Origin: Myxococcales bacterium
GTDB lineage: Bacteria > Myxococcota_C > UBA6777
Direction: 5' to 3'
DNA length: 21,479 nucleotides
NCBI GenBank assembly: GCA_027005175.1
Contig: JALTMC010000242.1
Location: 1-21,479, forward strand
Below, in pieces: positions 14,926 through 21,479 of the stretch (position 1 is its first letter; every line of letters begins with the position of its first letter). The notes beneath the pieces are model-generated. The model was given only the letters and a program-made list of their open reading frames with translations. It searched no databases and was not told the origin of the DNA. A program made the position numbers and the translations under genes.

Positions 14926-17703
14926 CTACGAGTGCGCATGTTGCTTTAAGACCAAAGCATCGGACTGCTTGAGAAAGTTCTCTTTTTTCGAACCTTTGAT
15001 ACGTGCAGCGAGATGCTCCAACAATTGCGAAGTGAGTTCGATGGGGAAATGTTCCAACGAAAAGCCCATCTTCCGCATGGTCTTGGAGATAACGATCTTG
15101 CCGATAGGACCGGTATACTTGGTAAGAAGTTGTGTTAGCTGCTGGATTGTATCAGGGGTCATACAATCGTCTGGATTGTTGGCAGGCAGTGGTGTGACCG
15201 GTGCCACCGAACCGGTCGAGGAGTGACTCAAGGTTTTCATCGCGACAGAAGAGGAGGACGGAGAACCAGAATACGGCGGGAATACCGAAGCCTGTGATGT
15301 TGCAGAGACACCACCGAACCGATGCTCTGCCGACGCTCCAGAGACATGAGGTTGAAACGAGGGAGGAGCAGGTGTCCCATACTGACTTGGGTAAAGGCCC
15401 GAGCCGGGAACTGACGAAGAACCTGGAGACGACATCCCTTGACTTGGATAAAGACCCGAGCCGGGAGTTGATGGAGCACCTGGAGATGCCATTCCAAGCG
15501 ATGGAGAAGGCTTTACAGCAACAGAACTCTGTCGCTGAACCATCATGGACAGCAGAGATTGGTTGCATTGTGGTGTGGTTTGGGCACACAAGAACGCTCC
15601 ATTTATGGGCCAGAATCGCATCGTGCCATCCGAAAATCGGCAGGTAAGAGAGCTCTCTTCCCAAGGGATGGCCTGAAGCATATGGATAATCGGACTCATT
15701 TTAAGTGGATAATCATAAGGATCGGTCTGGTTGTCCAGACGCGCATCCATCAACTGCACTGCTGCGTCATACAACAGGATATTCGTCACTCCTGCCAAGG
15801 CGTGAAGGCTTTGCATCACACGTGAGAAAGTCACTCCAACATCATGCACAGAAGACGAGGACTGCGGCCCTTGTGCTGGCTGGTTTTGCTCACGCGGTGG
15901 GCGTACAATGGCCAAGATTTGATGGTTCGCTTTTGGCAGCAAAAATAAGGCCGCGTAAGAGGTTTCCAGGACTGTATATTCCCAAGTTCCGAGCGGTGCG
16001 GCACTCAAAATCTGTTGAACATGACCCAACAGCACAGCGAGGGCAGAGTGCCAATGCGCCTGCACAGCACCTTCTTGTTGAAGCAGAGTACCTTGGTAAT
16101 CCACCAACATCATCCCTTGCATTTGCAAGGCACTCCAATGAGGAGAAGATGGCGTCAGGCTGGAGGGAGCCAACGATAAAGCCTGTTTGTAGAATCCATG
16201 GTGGGACAGATCACCGGATGACAATGTAGAGGGCTGATTGGTTTGAATCATGGGTACAATCACCTGAGTTTGAAGAAGTTCGTTCTCATTGCGAAGAGGC
16301 TCTGGTTCTCCCCAGTCCATCATGACATCCACCACATGGTCTGTGACTGGTAACTCATTTGTTGGGAAAGGCCCTCCTATGCTTTTCCAGGACCGCGAAA
16401 GACGCTGCAAACTCTGGTAAAGTTCGCTGGCACTTTGATAGCGTTTTCTCGGATCTTTGGCTGCCATCTTGTTGAGAATGGGGACAAAGCTCTCAGGAAC
16501 ACTCGGAACAGACTGCCGAGGATCCGGAAGGGGCTTCTGAATGTGTGCGATCAGCAGATCTGTCAGATTGTCAGCCCGAAAGGGGACATGTCCTGTGAGC
16601 AACTCAAAAAACAAAACACCCAAAGCGTAGATATCACTGCGAGCATCAATCCCTTGCCCCGAAGCTTGCTCAGGCGATAGATAGTGCGGTGTCCCCACAA
16701 CAATACCCGACTGCGTATGGCGTGGGGTATGCTGGTTGTATACCAGACCAAAGTCTGTGATGGAGACATGTCCATCACTTCCAACAATCAGGTTGGATGG
16801 TTTCAGATCACGGTGAATCAAGCCCGCTTCATGAGCAACCATCAGACCACTTGTGGTCTGTATCATAAGATCGAGAGCATCCCCTGCTGCGATATGTTTG
16901 TCACGCTGGATCCGCTCTTCAAGAGTCTCGCCCTCAAGCCACTCCATCACCAGAAAAAAAAGTTGGTCTTCTGTTGTTCCTGCCTCAAAGATTTGCACAA
17001 TATGTGGGCTTTTGAGCTTCGCTGTGGCCAAAGCTTCTCGCTGAAATCGCTCCACGGTTGCCAGCTTCTTGGTTAGCTGAGGGAGCATGATTTTGACAGC
17101 GACGTTCCGATGTAGAGAAGTCTGACTACCCTGGAAGACAACACCCATTCCACCGCGTCCCACCTCCTTCTCCAGCCTGACAGAGCCGATCATCCGACCC
17201 TGTAGAGATCGCACCCAATCATCCACAACAGAATCACCCAAAGGTCCTGGTTTTTGAGAGAGAGTAGGCAGAACAGGCTCCTCAGACAGCTCGATACGTT
17301 CGGGCTCTTCTGAGACAAGAGAAGCTTTCGAGAGCCGATCATGCCCTGTTTTGGATGCGAGCAGATCCAGAAAGACGTCTGGATCAAGAGGCTTTTGCAA
17401 CAAGTGATCATAGACCCCCTTCGAAAAAGAACGAAAGACCTCTGAGATTCGACTGGTCAGCCATAGACAAGGCGTCTTCGAATGCTTCGACGTTTCTCGA
17501 AGCCAGTGATAAAACTCCTGCCACTCTTCTCCTGCTTCATCGAGATCAGCCAAGATGACGGAGGGTGATAGCTCTACCAGCGTTTCGCGTGCCTGCTTCG
17601 GACCTTCCACCAAAACAACATGATAGGATTGCTGCTCCAGATATGTAGAGAGTACTTGACCCGACTCATGATCGGACTCAACAACCAAAAGCGTTACATA
17701 CAT
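14926..17703 (-). CDS. Receiver-domain Ser/Thr protein kinase with Roadblock-like regions
   Basis: A 925-residue cytoplasmic signalling protein. Residues 1-125 form a response-regulator receiver: acidic VVESD, phospho-acceptor Asp53 (ILADLD), LTS and KP (LLQKPLD). Residues ~175-435 form a Hanks-type kinase: glycine loop GRGGMGVVF, Lys204 in VAVK, HRDLKPSN with Asp299, DFG Asp317, GTPHYLSPEQ; all catalytic residues are present. Residues ~520-605 resemble a Roadblock/LC7 fold (MMLVDYQGTLLQQEG), with a second weaker copy to ~715. A Pro/Ser/Gly linker (~730-835) carries a 19-residue repeat, and the last ~80 residues (LLTKYTGPIGKIVI) form a helical domain I cannot name. There is no membrane span. 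GAGGG precedes the ATG at 17703 by seven bases; a GTG at 17706 is an alternative. The Cache-HAMP sensor gene follows. It probably integrates receiver phosphorylation with Ser/Thr phosphorylation. Confidence 0.93.
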   Translation of the reverse strand: MYVTLLVVESDHESGQVLSTYLEQQSYHVVLVEGPKQARETLVELSPSVILADLDEAGEEWQEFYHWLRETSKHSKTPCLWLTSRISEVFRSFSKGVYDHLLQKPLDPDVFLDLLASKTGHDRLSKASLVSEEPERIELSEEPVLPTLSQKPGPLGDSVVDDWVRSLQGRMIGSVRLEKEVGRGGMGVVFQGSQTSLHRNVAVKIMLPQLTKKLATVERFQREALATAKLKSPHIVQIFEAGTTEDQLFFLVMEWLEGETLEERIQRDKHIAAGDALDLMIQTTSGLMVAHEAGLIHRDLKPSNLIVGSDGHVSITDFGLVYNQHTPRHTQSGIVVGTPHYLSPEQASGQGIDARSDIYALGVLFFELLTGHVPFRADNLTDLLIAHIQKPLPDPRQSVPSVPESFVPILNKMAAKDPRKRYQSASELYQSLQRLSRSWKSIGGPFPTNELPVTDHVVDVMMDWGEPEPLRNENELLQTQVIVPMIQTNQPSTLSSGDLSHHGFYKQALSLAPSSLTPSSPHWSALQMQGMMLVDYQGTLLQQEGAVQAHWHSALAVLLGHVQQILSAAPLGTWEYTVLETSYAALFLLPKANHQILAIVRPPREQNQPAQGPQSSSSVHDVGVTFSRVMQSLHALAGVTNILLYDAAVQLMDARLDNQTDPYDYPLKMSPIIHMLQAIPWEESSLTCRFSDGTMRFWPINGAFLCAQTTPQCNQSLLSMMVQRQSSVAVKPSPSLGMASPGAPSTPGSGLYPSQGMSSPGSSSVPGSGLYPSQYGTPAPPSFQPHVSGASAEHRFGGVSATSQASVFPPYSGSPSSSSVAMKTLSHSSTGSVAPVTPLPANNPDDCMTPDTIQQLTQLLTKYTGPIGKIVISKTMRKMGFSLEHFPIELTSQLLEHLAARIKGSKKENFLKQSDALVLKQHAHS
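15383..15496 (-). repeat. Two 57-bp repeats encoding a Pro/Ser/Gly linker
   Basis: Imperfect tandem repeats at 15383-15439 and 15440-15496 inside the kinase gene, keeping the frame (19 codons each). They encode related stretches around SPG..S.PGSGLYPSQ in the flexible linker before the C-terminal domain. Confidence 0.8.
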
Positions 17704-18137
17704 CACTAGACCCTCGATACGATGTAGGCCAAAGGCAGATTTAAAGATCCATCATCTGACTCTGTTTTCTCGGTAATAAGCTTGTCAGTGTTTTATTCAT
17801 GAAAGAAAGAAAGAAAGAAATCGGAATCAATCACAACCAAAACAACTTGTTCTATCGTCGTGACCTCACGGACAAAAGTTACAAAAAAAATTCAATAAAA
17901 AAGCACTCAAGCTTTCGAAAAAGAAGCCGTTTTGAGAGTGTCTTTTGTTTGAGGACACAACACAAGTCGTTTGAGTACAACAACGACACTTCACAAAAGA
18001 ACATGAATATAAACATGAATATGGAACGAGAGAACATGCGATTGAAGCAAGCTCTGGTTGGCAAAGGTCTTATTGAGAAAGTGGAAGAAAAGTCTCGAAA
18101 ATACGGGGAGAAACGCGTTTCAAGTGGAGGAGGAGGC
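17704..18137. other. 434-bp AT-rich gap with simple repeats
   Basis: It lies between the kinase start and the acyltransferase stop. It contains (GAAA)5 at 17801-17820, a near-tandem AACATGAATAT at 18000-18010 and 18012-18022, and a perfect 12-bp palindrome at 18110-18121. No convincing kinase promoter was found. A plus-strand frame runs through it, but it is Lys/Asn/Ser-rich, has no ribosome site, and continues antisense into the acyltransferase, so I do not call it a gene. Confidence 0.55.
18110..18121. repeat. 12-bp perfect palindrome downstream of the acyltransferase
   Basis: GAAACGCGTTTC, 16 bases past the stop of the minus-strand acyltransferase gene. It is too short and without a T-run for a good terminator; it could be a protein site or chance. 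Confidence 0.35.
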
Positions 18138-19142
18138 TTAGAAGTGGGGAGAGAAGATCACAACATTGAGGAGTTTAAGAGTGTGATCGGCCCATCGTTT
18201 TTTGTAGTCCATGACCATACCAAGATCATAGAGTTCGACAGACTCTTGAGCAAGTTGTTGGATCATCTGCCATTGTACAAGGTGCCCCAGGCTGTATGCG
18301 GCGAAGTTGTTGTCGTAACTGAGTTGAAATCCGCGGTACACGGAGCCTAAGACACCGCCAAACACATAGGCGACATCTTGACCATCCTGTTGTGCAAACA
18401 ACAAGCGCAAACGACCATTGGCAGTCAGGCGGTGGAGCAGCTTCTCATAAAAAGCTCTGTATCTACCGATCAAAAAGATGCTTCGACCGGAAGCAAACTT
18501 CCAGGAGGATTGTTCAACCTGCATCATTCGCTGAAACAAAGTATCGGGATCGGAGAAGTCTGTAATCAACTCGTAAGTAATCCCGTGTTGATCTGCTTGA
18601 CGCTCACTGCGTCGCAGATTGGCGCGGAATTTTGAGCTTCGACACGATAAGAAGGCGTCGGCTCCTTCGTTAATATGACTCTGAATGCAATCAGCGCCTT
18701 CAAAGACCTCATAGGCGTATCGCCCTTCCAGTCGCTGCTGAAGCTCGCTCCATAGTGTTGAGTTTTCTGGAATCCCGGTCAACATGATGACCTGCCAGAA
18801 GAGGTGTGGTTCTCGGATCACATCAAAAAGGATTTGGAGTGAGATCGAAGGATCAGGCCCGCTCAGAGGGCATCCAAAGGCCCAGGTCATCTCAAGGGGC
18901 TGAAGTACCCTTGCAAAAGGAGGAAGTTCACCCATAGAGGCAAGCAGCCAATGACCATCACGACACCATGCGTGCATAGGACGCGGAGGATGAAGGGTCT
19001 CATGAGCTGTAAGAATCCAGTCACTGCCTGAACAAAAAGTAGCAATATCTGGTGTTTCAAGAACAGCCTGGTCAAAGCATTCGATTTGTTCTTTGAACGC
19101 CTTTGGTGTCACGGTACAAAGCGAAATATGCGAACTCGTCAC
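18138..19142 (-). CDS. GNAT/BioF2-like acyltransferase
   Basis: A 334-residue soluble protein of the BioF2-like (CelD/FemAB-related) GNAT branch. The C-terminal half shows the family pattern: SSKFRANLRRSERQA (residues ~170-185), the W-F-R region of a central helix, LRLLFAQQDGQDVAYVFGG, then YRGFQLSYDNNFAAYSLGHLV and a final ELYDLGMVMDYKKRW. This matches the usual 'sY.. .ya.yspG' and 'D...g...yK..w' signature. The N-terminal half is a related but degenerate fold. The acyl donor and acceptor cannot be deduced; relatives act in polysaccharide, peptidoglycan or lipid modification. The start is GTG at 19142 with AGGAGG eleven bases upstream; the next in-frame ATG lies well inside the protein. It diverges from the ferredoxin gene, with its own good promoter. 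It has no signal peptide. Confidence 0.8.
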   Translation of the reverse strand: MTSSHISLCTVTPKAFKEQIECFDQAVLETPDIATFCSGSDWILTAHETLHPPRPMHAWCRDGHWLLASMGELPPFARVLQPLEMTWAFGCPLSGPDPSISLQILFDVIREPHLFWQVIMLTGIPENSTLWSELQQRLEGRYAYEVFEGADCIQSHINEGADAFLSCRSSKFRANLRRSERQADQHGITYELITDFSDPDTLFQRMMQVEQSSWKFASGRSIFLIGRYRAFYEKLLHRLTANGRLRLLFAQQDGQDVAYVFGGVLGSVYRGFQLSYDNNFAAYSLGHLVQWQMIQQLAQESVELYDLGMVMDYKKRWADHTLKLLNVVIFSPHF

Positions 19143-19252
19143 AAAAAAACTCCCCTCCTCAAAACATATCTTTTCTGTTCAGCCAAAGATCCAAGAAAGA
19201 CAAAACCATTGTGGCAAGCCCAGCTCTTTGAAGCAAGCACCTACAAGAAGAC

Positions 19253-19281
19253 ATATTAACCTTCGACCAGCGGGAGTGCAA
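19253..19281 (-). promoter_or_regulatory. Promoter of the acyltransferase gene
   Basis: On the minus strand TTGCAC (19281-19276), a 17-base spacer, and TAATAT (19258-19253). It predicts a start near 19246 and a leader of about 100 bases. Five of six -35 bases match TTGACA apart from one swap; spacing is ideal. Confidence 0.6.
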
Positions 19282-19300
19282 GCCAAGAACAAAGACTCTA

Positions 19301-19320
19301 TGACACATGATGACACATGA
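19301..19320. repeat. Perfect 10-bp tandem duplication between divergent promoters
   Basis: TGACACATGA occurs twice in immediate succession, about midway between the -35 boxes of the two divergent promoters (20 and 25 bases from them). A ten-base period places both copies on the same face of the helix, as expected for a cooperative operator, although a chance duplication is possible. Confidence 0.6.
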
Positions 19321-19344
19321 CTTTGAGATGGAAGATCAAGTGGC

Positions 19345-19373
19345 TTGACTCGAACTTTTAATCGGAGTATCTT
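19345..19373 (+). promoter_or_regulatory. Promoter of the ferredoxin gene
   Basis: TTGACT (19345-19350), a 17-base spacer, and TATCTT (19368-19373): a good sigma-70-type promoter with predicted start near 19380 and a leader of about 77 bases. Confidence 0.65.
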
Positions 19374-19382
19374 GCACTTTCT

Positions 19383-19403
19383 TGGGCTCTTCGAGAGAGC
19401 CCA
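19383..19403 (+). repeat. Perfect hairpin at the 5' end of the ferredoxin leader
   Basis: TGGGCTCT-tcgag-AGAGCCCA, an eight-base perfect stem with a five-base loop. It begins about three bases after the predicted transcription start and is not followed by a T-run. Hairpins at the extreme 5' end are known to protect mRNAs; here this is inference. Confidence 0.6.
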
Positions 19404-19456
19404 TAATGCTGGCAAATCAAACACAATTCAACGCTCTTGTGTGAGGAGAAATTCGA

Positions 19457-19753
19457 ATGACGTATATTATTGCTGAACCTTGTGTGTCAGTTTGCGATAC
19501 AGCTTGTGTAGAGGTCTGCCCTGTGGATTGTATTCACGGCCCTCAGTACCCAGACTCCGTTCGTGGTGAAGAGATTAAAGAGATGGATGACATCAAAGGT
19601 GTCCAGCTCTATATCGACCCCGAAGAATGTATTGACTGTGGTGCTTGTGAGCCCGAATGCCCGGTAGATGCGATCTTTGAAGAGAGTGAAGTACCTGATG
19701 AGTGGCAAAAGTATATCGAGAGCAACGCAAAGTTCTTCGAAGACAAGCGATAA
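19457..19753 (+). CDS. 7Fe/8Fe-type bacterial ferredoxin
   Basis: A small acidic cytoplasmic electron carrier of 98 residues. N-terminal cysteines are 9, 13, 17, 21 and 25 (EPCVSVCDTACVEVCPVDC); the second set is 58, 61, 64 and 68 (CIDCGACEPECP). Relative to Azotobacter-type FdxA, Cys9, Cys17 and Cys68 would hold the first cluster and Cys21, 58, 61 and 64 a [4Fe-4S] cluster. Cys13 sits in a CxxxC rather than CxxC arrangement, so whether the first cluster is 3Fe or 4Fe is open. The loop between the sets (about 30 residues, with GPQYPDSVRGEEIKEMDDIKG) is longer than in FdxA. The start ATG has GAGGAG seven bases upstream. It has its own promoter and is followed, after a 224-bp structured gap, by pntAA; its redox partner is unknown. 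Confidence 0.95.
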   Translation: MTYIIAEPCVSVCDTACVEVCPVDCIHGPQYPDSVRGEEIKEMDDIKGVQLYIDPEECIDCGACEPECPVDAIFEESEVPDEWQKYIESNAKFFEDKR

Positions 19754-19794
19754 CGGTCAGAGCATACAACCCCACTTACTCTGAGAAACTTTCC

Positions 19795-19832
19795 TTCGAA
19801 CAGGAGCTGCTCTCTGCCCGCTCCTGTTCGAA
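19795..19832. terminator. Perfect 13-bp inverted repeat after the ferredoxin gene
   Basis: TTCGAACAGGAGC, a 12-base loop, then GCTCCTGTTCGAA; all 13 pairs are perfect. It starts 41 bases after the ferredoxin stop. There is no T-run on either strand, so it is not a standard intrinsic terminator; it could be an RNA-stabilising or processing hairpin, or a binding site. Confidence 0.5.
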
Positions 19833-19833
19833 A

Positions 19834-19858
19834 TGAAGCGTTCACTGTAGTCGCTTCA
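19834..19858. repeat. Second inverted repeat, adjacent to the first
   Basis: TGAAGCG, an 11-base loop, then CGCTTCA; seven perfect pairs, beginning one base after the preceding 13-bp inverted repeat. Again no T-run follows. Confidence 0.5.
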
Positions 19859-19903
19859 ACTGTGCGTACCCAACCAAGTTCGGGTTGTTCCTTTTCTCCT
19901 GCT

Positions 19904-19929
19904 GAACTTGCACCCAGAACTTGCACCCT
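19904..19929 (+). repeat. 13-bp tandem duplication upstream of pntAA
   Basis: GAACTTGCACCCA followed directly by GAACTTGCACCCT: two copies differing only in the last base, ending 48 bases before the pntAA start. It may overlap the pntAA leader or promoter region; I could not define a promoter. Confidence 0.6.
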
Positions 19930-19977
19930 ATCCTCCGTTCTAGCCAGTTCAACCTTCCTCTAGAGAGAGAACAAAAC

Positions 19978-21222
19978 ATGCCTGTAGTGTTTGTGCCCCG
20001 AGAAACGGAACCTGGAGAAACCAGAGTTGCGGCCACTCCGGCCTCGGTACGAGCCCTGACAAAGAAGGGATTTCGTGTCGTCCTTGAGTCGGGCGCTGGA
20101 GTGCTATCTTCCTTTGCAGACGAAGACTACCGAAATGCAGGAGCTGAAGTCAGTTCGGACCCACGCTCGGCTTACTGGGTCGCAGATATCGTGCTCAAAC
20201 TTCACCCTCCCGTGTATCGCAAAGATCTCAATCTGGATGAAGCCTCCAAACTCAAACCAGGGGCTCTGTTGATCAGTTTCCTCTGGCCTATCCAAAATCT
20301 CGTCATACTACAGCGTCTGGCTACCGCTCAAGCCACTGTCTTTGCCATGGATCAGATCCCACGGATCTCACGAGCCCAAAGTATGGATGCTCTGACATCC
20401 CAAAGCAATATCGCCGGATACAAAGCCGTGATCCTGGCAGCCAATGCCTTGCCCAAACTATTCCCTATGATGATGACAGCCTCGGGAACCATTAAGCCTG
20501 CCAAAGTGGTGGTTCTTGGTGCCGGTGTTGCAGGTCTACAGGCCATTGCAACAGCCAAGCGGCTCGGTGCAGTGGTGGAAGTCTCCGACATCCGCCCCGC
20601 CGTGAAAGAGCAGGTGGAAAGCCTTGGAGGTCGATTTATCGAAATAGAGATGGACGCAGGCATGGAAGACAGCGGTGGCTACGCAAAAGAAGTCTCCGCC
20701 GATTTCTTAAAACGTCAACAAGATCTCGTACGAAAGCATATGATCCATGCTGATGTGGTGATCACAACGGCTCTTGTGCCAGGAAAGCCCGCTCCCATGC
20801 TGGTCCCAGAAGAGACTGTTCAGGCCATGAGGGCAGGCAGCGTGATTGTCGATCTCGCTGCCGGTGAAAAAGGTGGAAACTGTGCCCTCTCTGTGCTTGG
20901 CGAAGAAGTAAGCAAACACGGTGTCACGATCCTCGCACCCAAAAATCTCGCTGCAACACAACCCATCGACGCCAGCGCGATGTATGCCAATAATATCCTG
21001 GCGGTGCTGCGTCATCTGTACCCTGAAGTTGAGCTACAGTTGGACTTTGAAGACCCAATCACAAATGGCTCCATTGTGACCCACAACGGAGAGATTCGAC
21101 ACGAAGGCGCGCTCAAGAACCTCTCTCCAGCTCAACGCAAGCGTGCAAATACAAACCCTCCAGCCTCAAGCCTGGAAGGAAGTACAACTCCTGCCCCGGA
21201 GACAGACAAAAGTAAGGAGTAA
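19978..21222 (+). CDS. pntAA: NAD(P) transhydrogenase subunit alpha part 1 (domain I)
   Basis: The NAD(H)-binding domain I of the proton-translocating transhydrogenase, which transfers hydride between NAD(H) and NADP(H) at the inner membrane. The 414 residues have the AlaDH/PNT N-terminal domain (PRETEPGETRVAATP), then the nucleotide fold with GAGVAG at residues 181-186 (VVVLGAGVAGLQA), the mobile-loop region ALVPGKPAP, and VDLAAGEKGGNC. The length fits the split form in which domain I is a separate protein without membrane spans. A Pro/Ser/Thr-rich tail of about 25 residues follows the fold. I start at ATG 19978 (MPVVFVPRETE) with a GAGAG ribosome site; the frame extends 19 codons upstream, but those residues are not family-like. 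A membrane-protein gene follows at 88 bases, probably pntAB. Confidence 0.95.
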   Translation: MPVVFVPRETEPGETRVAATPASVRALTKKGFRVVLESGAGVLSSFADEDYRNAGAEVSSDPRSAYWVADIVLKLHPPVYRKDLNLDEASKLKPGALLISFLWPIQNLVILQRLATAQATVFAMDQIPRISRAQSMDALTSQSNIAGYKAVILAANALPKLFPMMMTASGTIKPAKVVVLGAGVAGLQAIATAKRLGAVVEVSDIRPAVKEQVESLGGRFIEIEMDAGMEDSGGYAKEVSADFLKRQQDLVRKHMIHADVVITTALVPGKPAPMLVPEETVQAMRAGSVIVDLAAGEKGGNCALSVLGEEVSKHGVTILAPKNLAATQPIDASAMYANNILAVLRHLYPEVELQLDFEDPITNGSIVTHNGEIRHEGALKNLSPAQRKRANTNPPASSLEGSTTPAPETDKSKE

Positions 21223-21310
21223 GAGGTCAACGATCCCCACCCAATCCGGACTTCGTCCTGTAGATTCTGGAGGGGGTTTCCACGCCCGTAACATAAGAGG
21301 TTTTTTTCTG

Positions 21311-21479
21311 ATGAAACGATTTGTTGCCATTGGTGTATGGGGTCTCATGTTTGGATTGGTCGGCATCTTTCTGTTGACACAGGTGATCGCACAAACCCCT
21401 CGTCACACACCCCCAACAGTACCACCCAATCCGGCACCAAGAGCTGCTACCCCTGCGGCAAACCCGGCACCTGCTGCAC
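21311..21479 (+). CDS. pntAB: Probable transhydrogenase alpha part 2, 5' part only
   Basis: The frame opens with ATG at 21311 and runs off the window after 56 codons. AAGAGG lies ten bases upstream. It encodes MKRFVAIGVWGLMFGLVG, a hydrophobic stretch of about 20 residues ending TQVIA, which looks like a signal peptide with cleavage before QTP, then a Pro/Ala-rich stretch (PPNPAPRAATPAANPAPAA). The diagnostic membrane helices of PntAB are not yet reached, so the name rests on position after pntAA. PntAB proteins with such an exported Pro/Ala-rich extension do occur in related bacteria as far as I recall. Confidence 0.6.
   Translation, partial: MKRFVAIGVWGLMFGLVGIFLLTQVIAQTPRHTPPTVPPNPAPRAATPAANPAPAA

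Larger units (their letters stand above)
19143..19456. other. 314-bp divergent control region
   Basis: It holds two back-to-back sigma-70-type promoters, whose -35 elements are 63 bases apart, a perfect 10-bp tandem duplication between them, and an 8-bp-stem hairpin at the predicted 5' end of the ferredoxin transcript. No gene is visible inside it. Confidence 0.7.

Noticed and set aside
17799-18350. Plus-strand frame of 183 codons
   Set aside because: Begins in the GAAA tract without a ribosome site and its second half is antisense to the well-supported acyltransferase; kept only as a low-interest observation.

Overview
The window comes from a Gram-negative bacterium. It encodes a predicted outer-membrane beta-barrel, several exported lipoproteins, and a large multidomain Ser/Thr kinase that starts with a receiver domain and carries Roadblock-like regions and low-complexity linkers. 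Together with a Cys-rich repeat protease and tyrosine catabolism genes, this suggests the Myxococcota/Bradymonadota (former Deltaproteobacteria) sphere. That placement is inference from gene content; the base composition is close to balanced, lower in GC than typical myxobacteria. There are no rRNA or tRNA genes, CRISPR arrays, transposases or phage genes.

Layout. Bases 32-8232 (minus strand) hold a probable three-gene operon transcribed right to left: an outer-membrane beta-barrel protein, then two very large paralogous metzincin lipoproteins with HExxHxxGxxH and a Met-turn. Upstream lies a near-consensus CRP-type operator (8368-8383) and a -10-like element placed as at a class I activated promoter. 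Bases 8233-8908 are otherwise non-coding and lead into a small 83-residue gene of unknown function (plus strand). Its 3' end merges into an eight-copy 25-bp tandem repeat array (9161-9360). Bases 9382-11646 (minus strand) are a tyrosine/homogentisate catabolic operon, hmgA-hpd, with a recognisable promoter. Bases 11910-13964 (plus strand) encode an exported Cys-rich repeat protein with a C-terminal HExxH zincin-like domain.

Bases 14040-17703 (minus strand) encode a receiver-Ser/Thr kinase-Roadblock-like protein followed by a membrane sensor (Cache-HAMP) that has no output domain; the two probably form a signalling pair. A 434-bp AT-rich gap follows. Next come a GNAT/BioF2-like acyltransferase (minus) and a ferredoxin (plus), transcribed divergently from two well-formed sigma-70-type promoters that flank a perfect 10-bp tandem duplication. 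Downstream of the ferredoxin is an intergenic segment with two perfect inverted repeats. The window ends with pntAA (transhydrogenase alpha-1) and the first 56 codons of what is probably pntAB, which carries a signal-peptide-like start.

How the parts fit together. The left third looks like an envelope/extracellular proteolysis module under possible CRP-family control. The middle is aromatic amino-acid catabolism plus another exported putative protease. The right part is signalling and redox metabolism (ferredoxin, NAD(P) transhydrogenase). The features most worth a second look are the barrel-metzincin operon, the repeat array apparently derived from the end of the small gene, the output-less HAMP sensor next to the receiver kinase, and the Cys-rich zincin.
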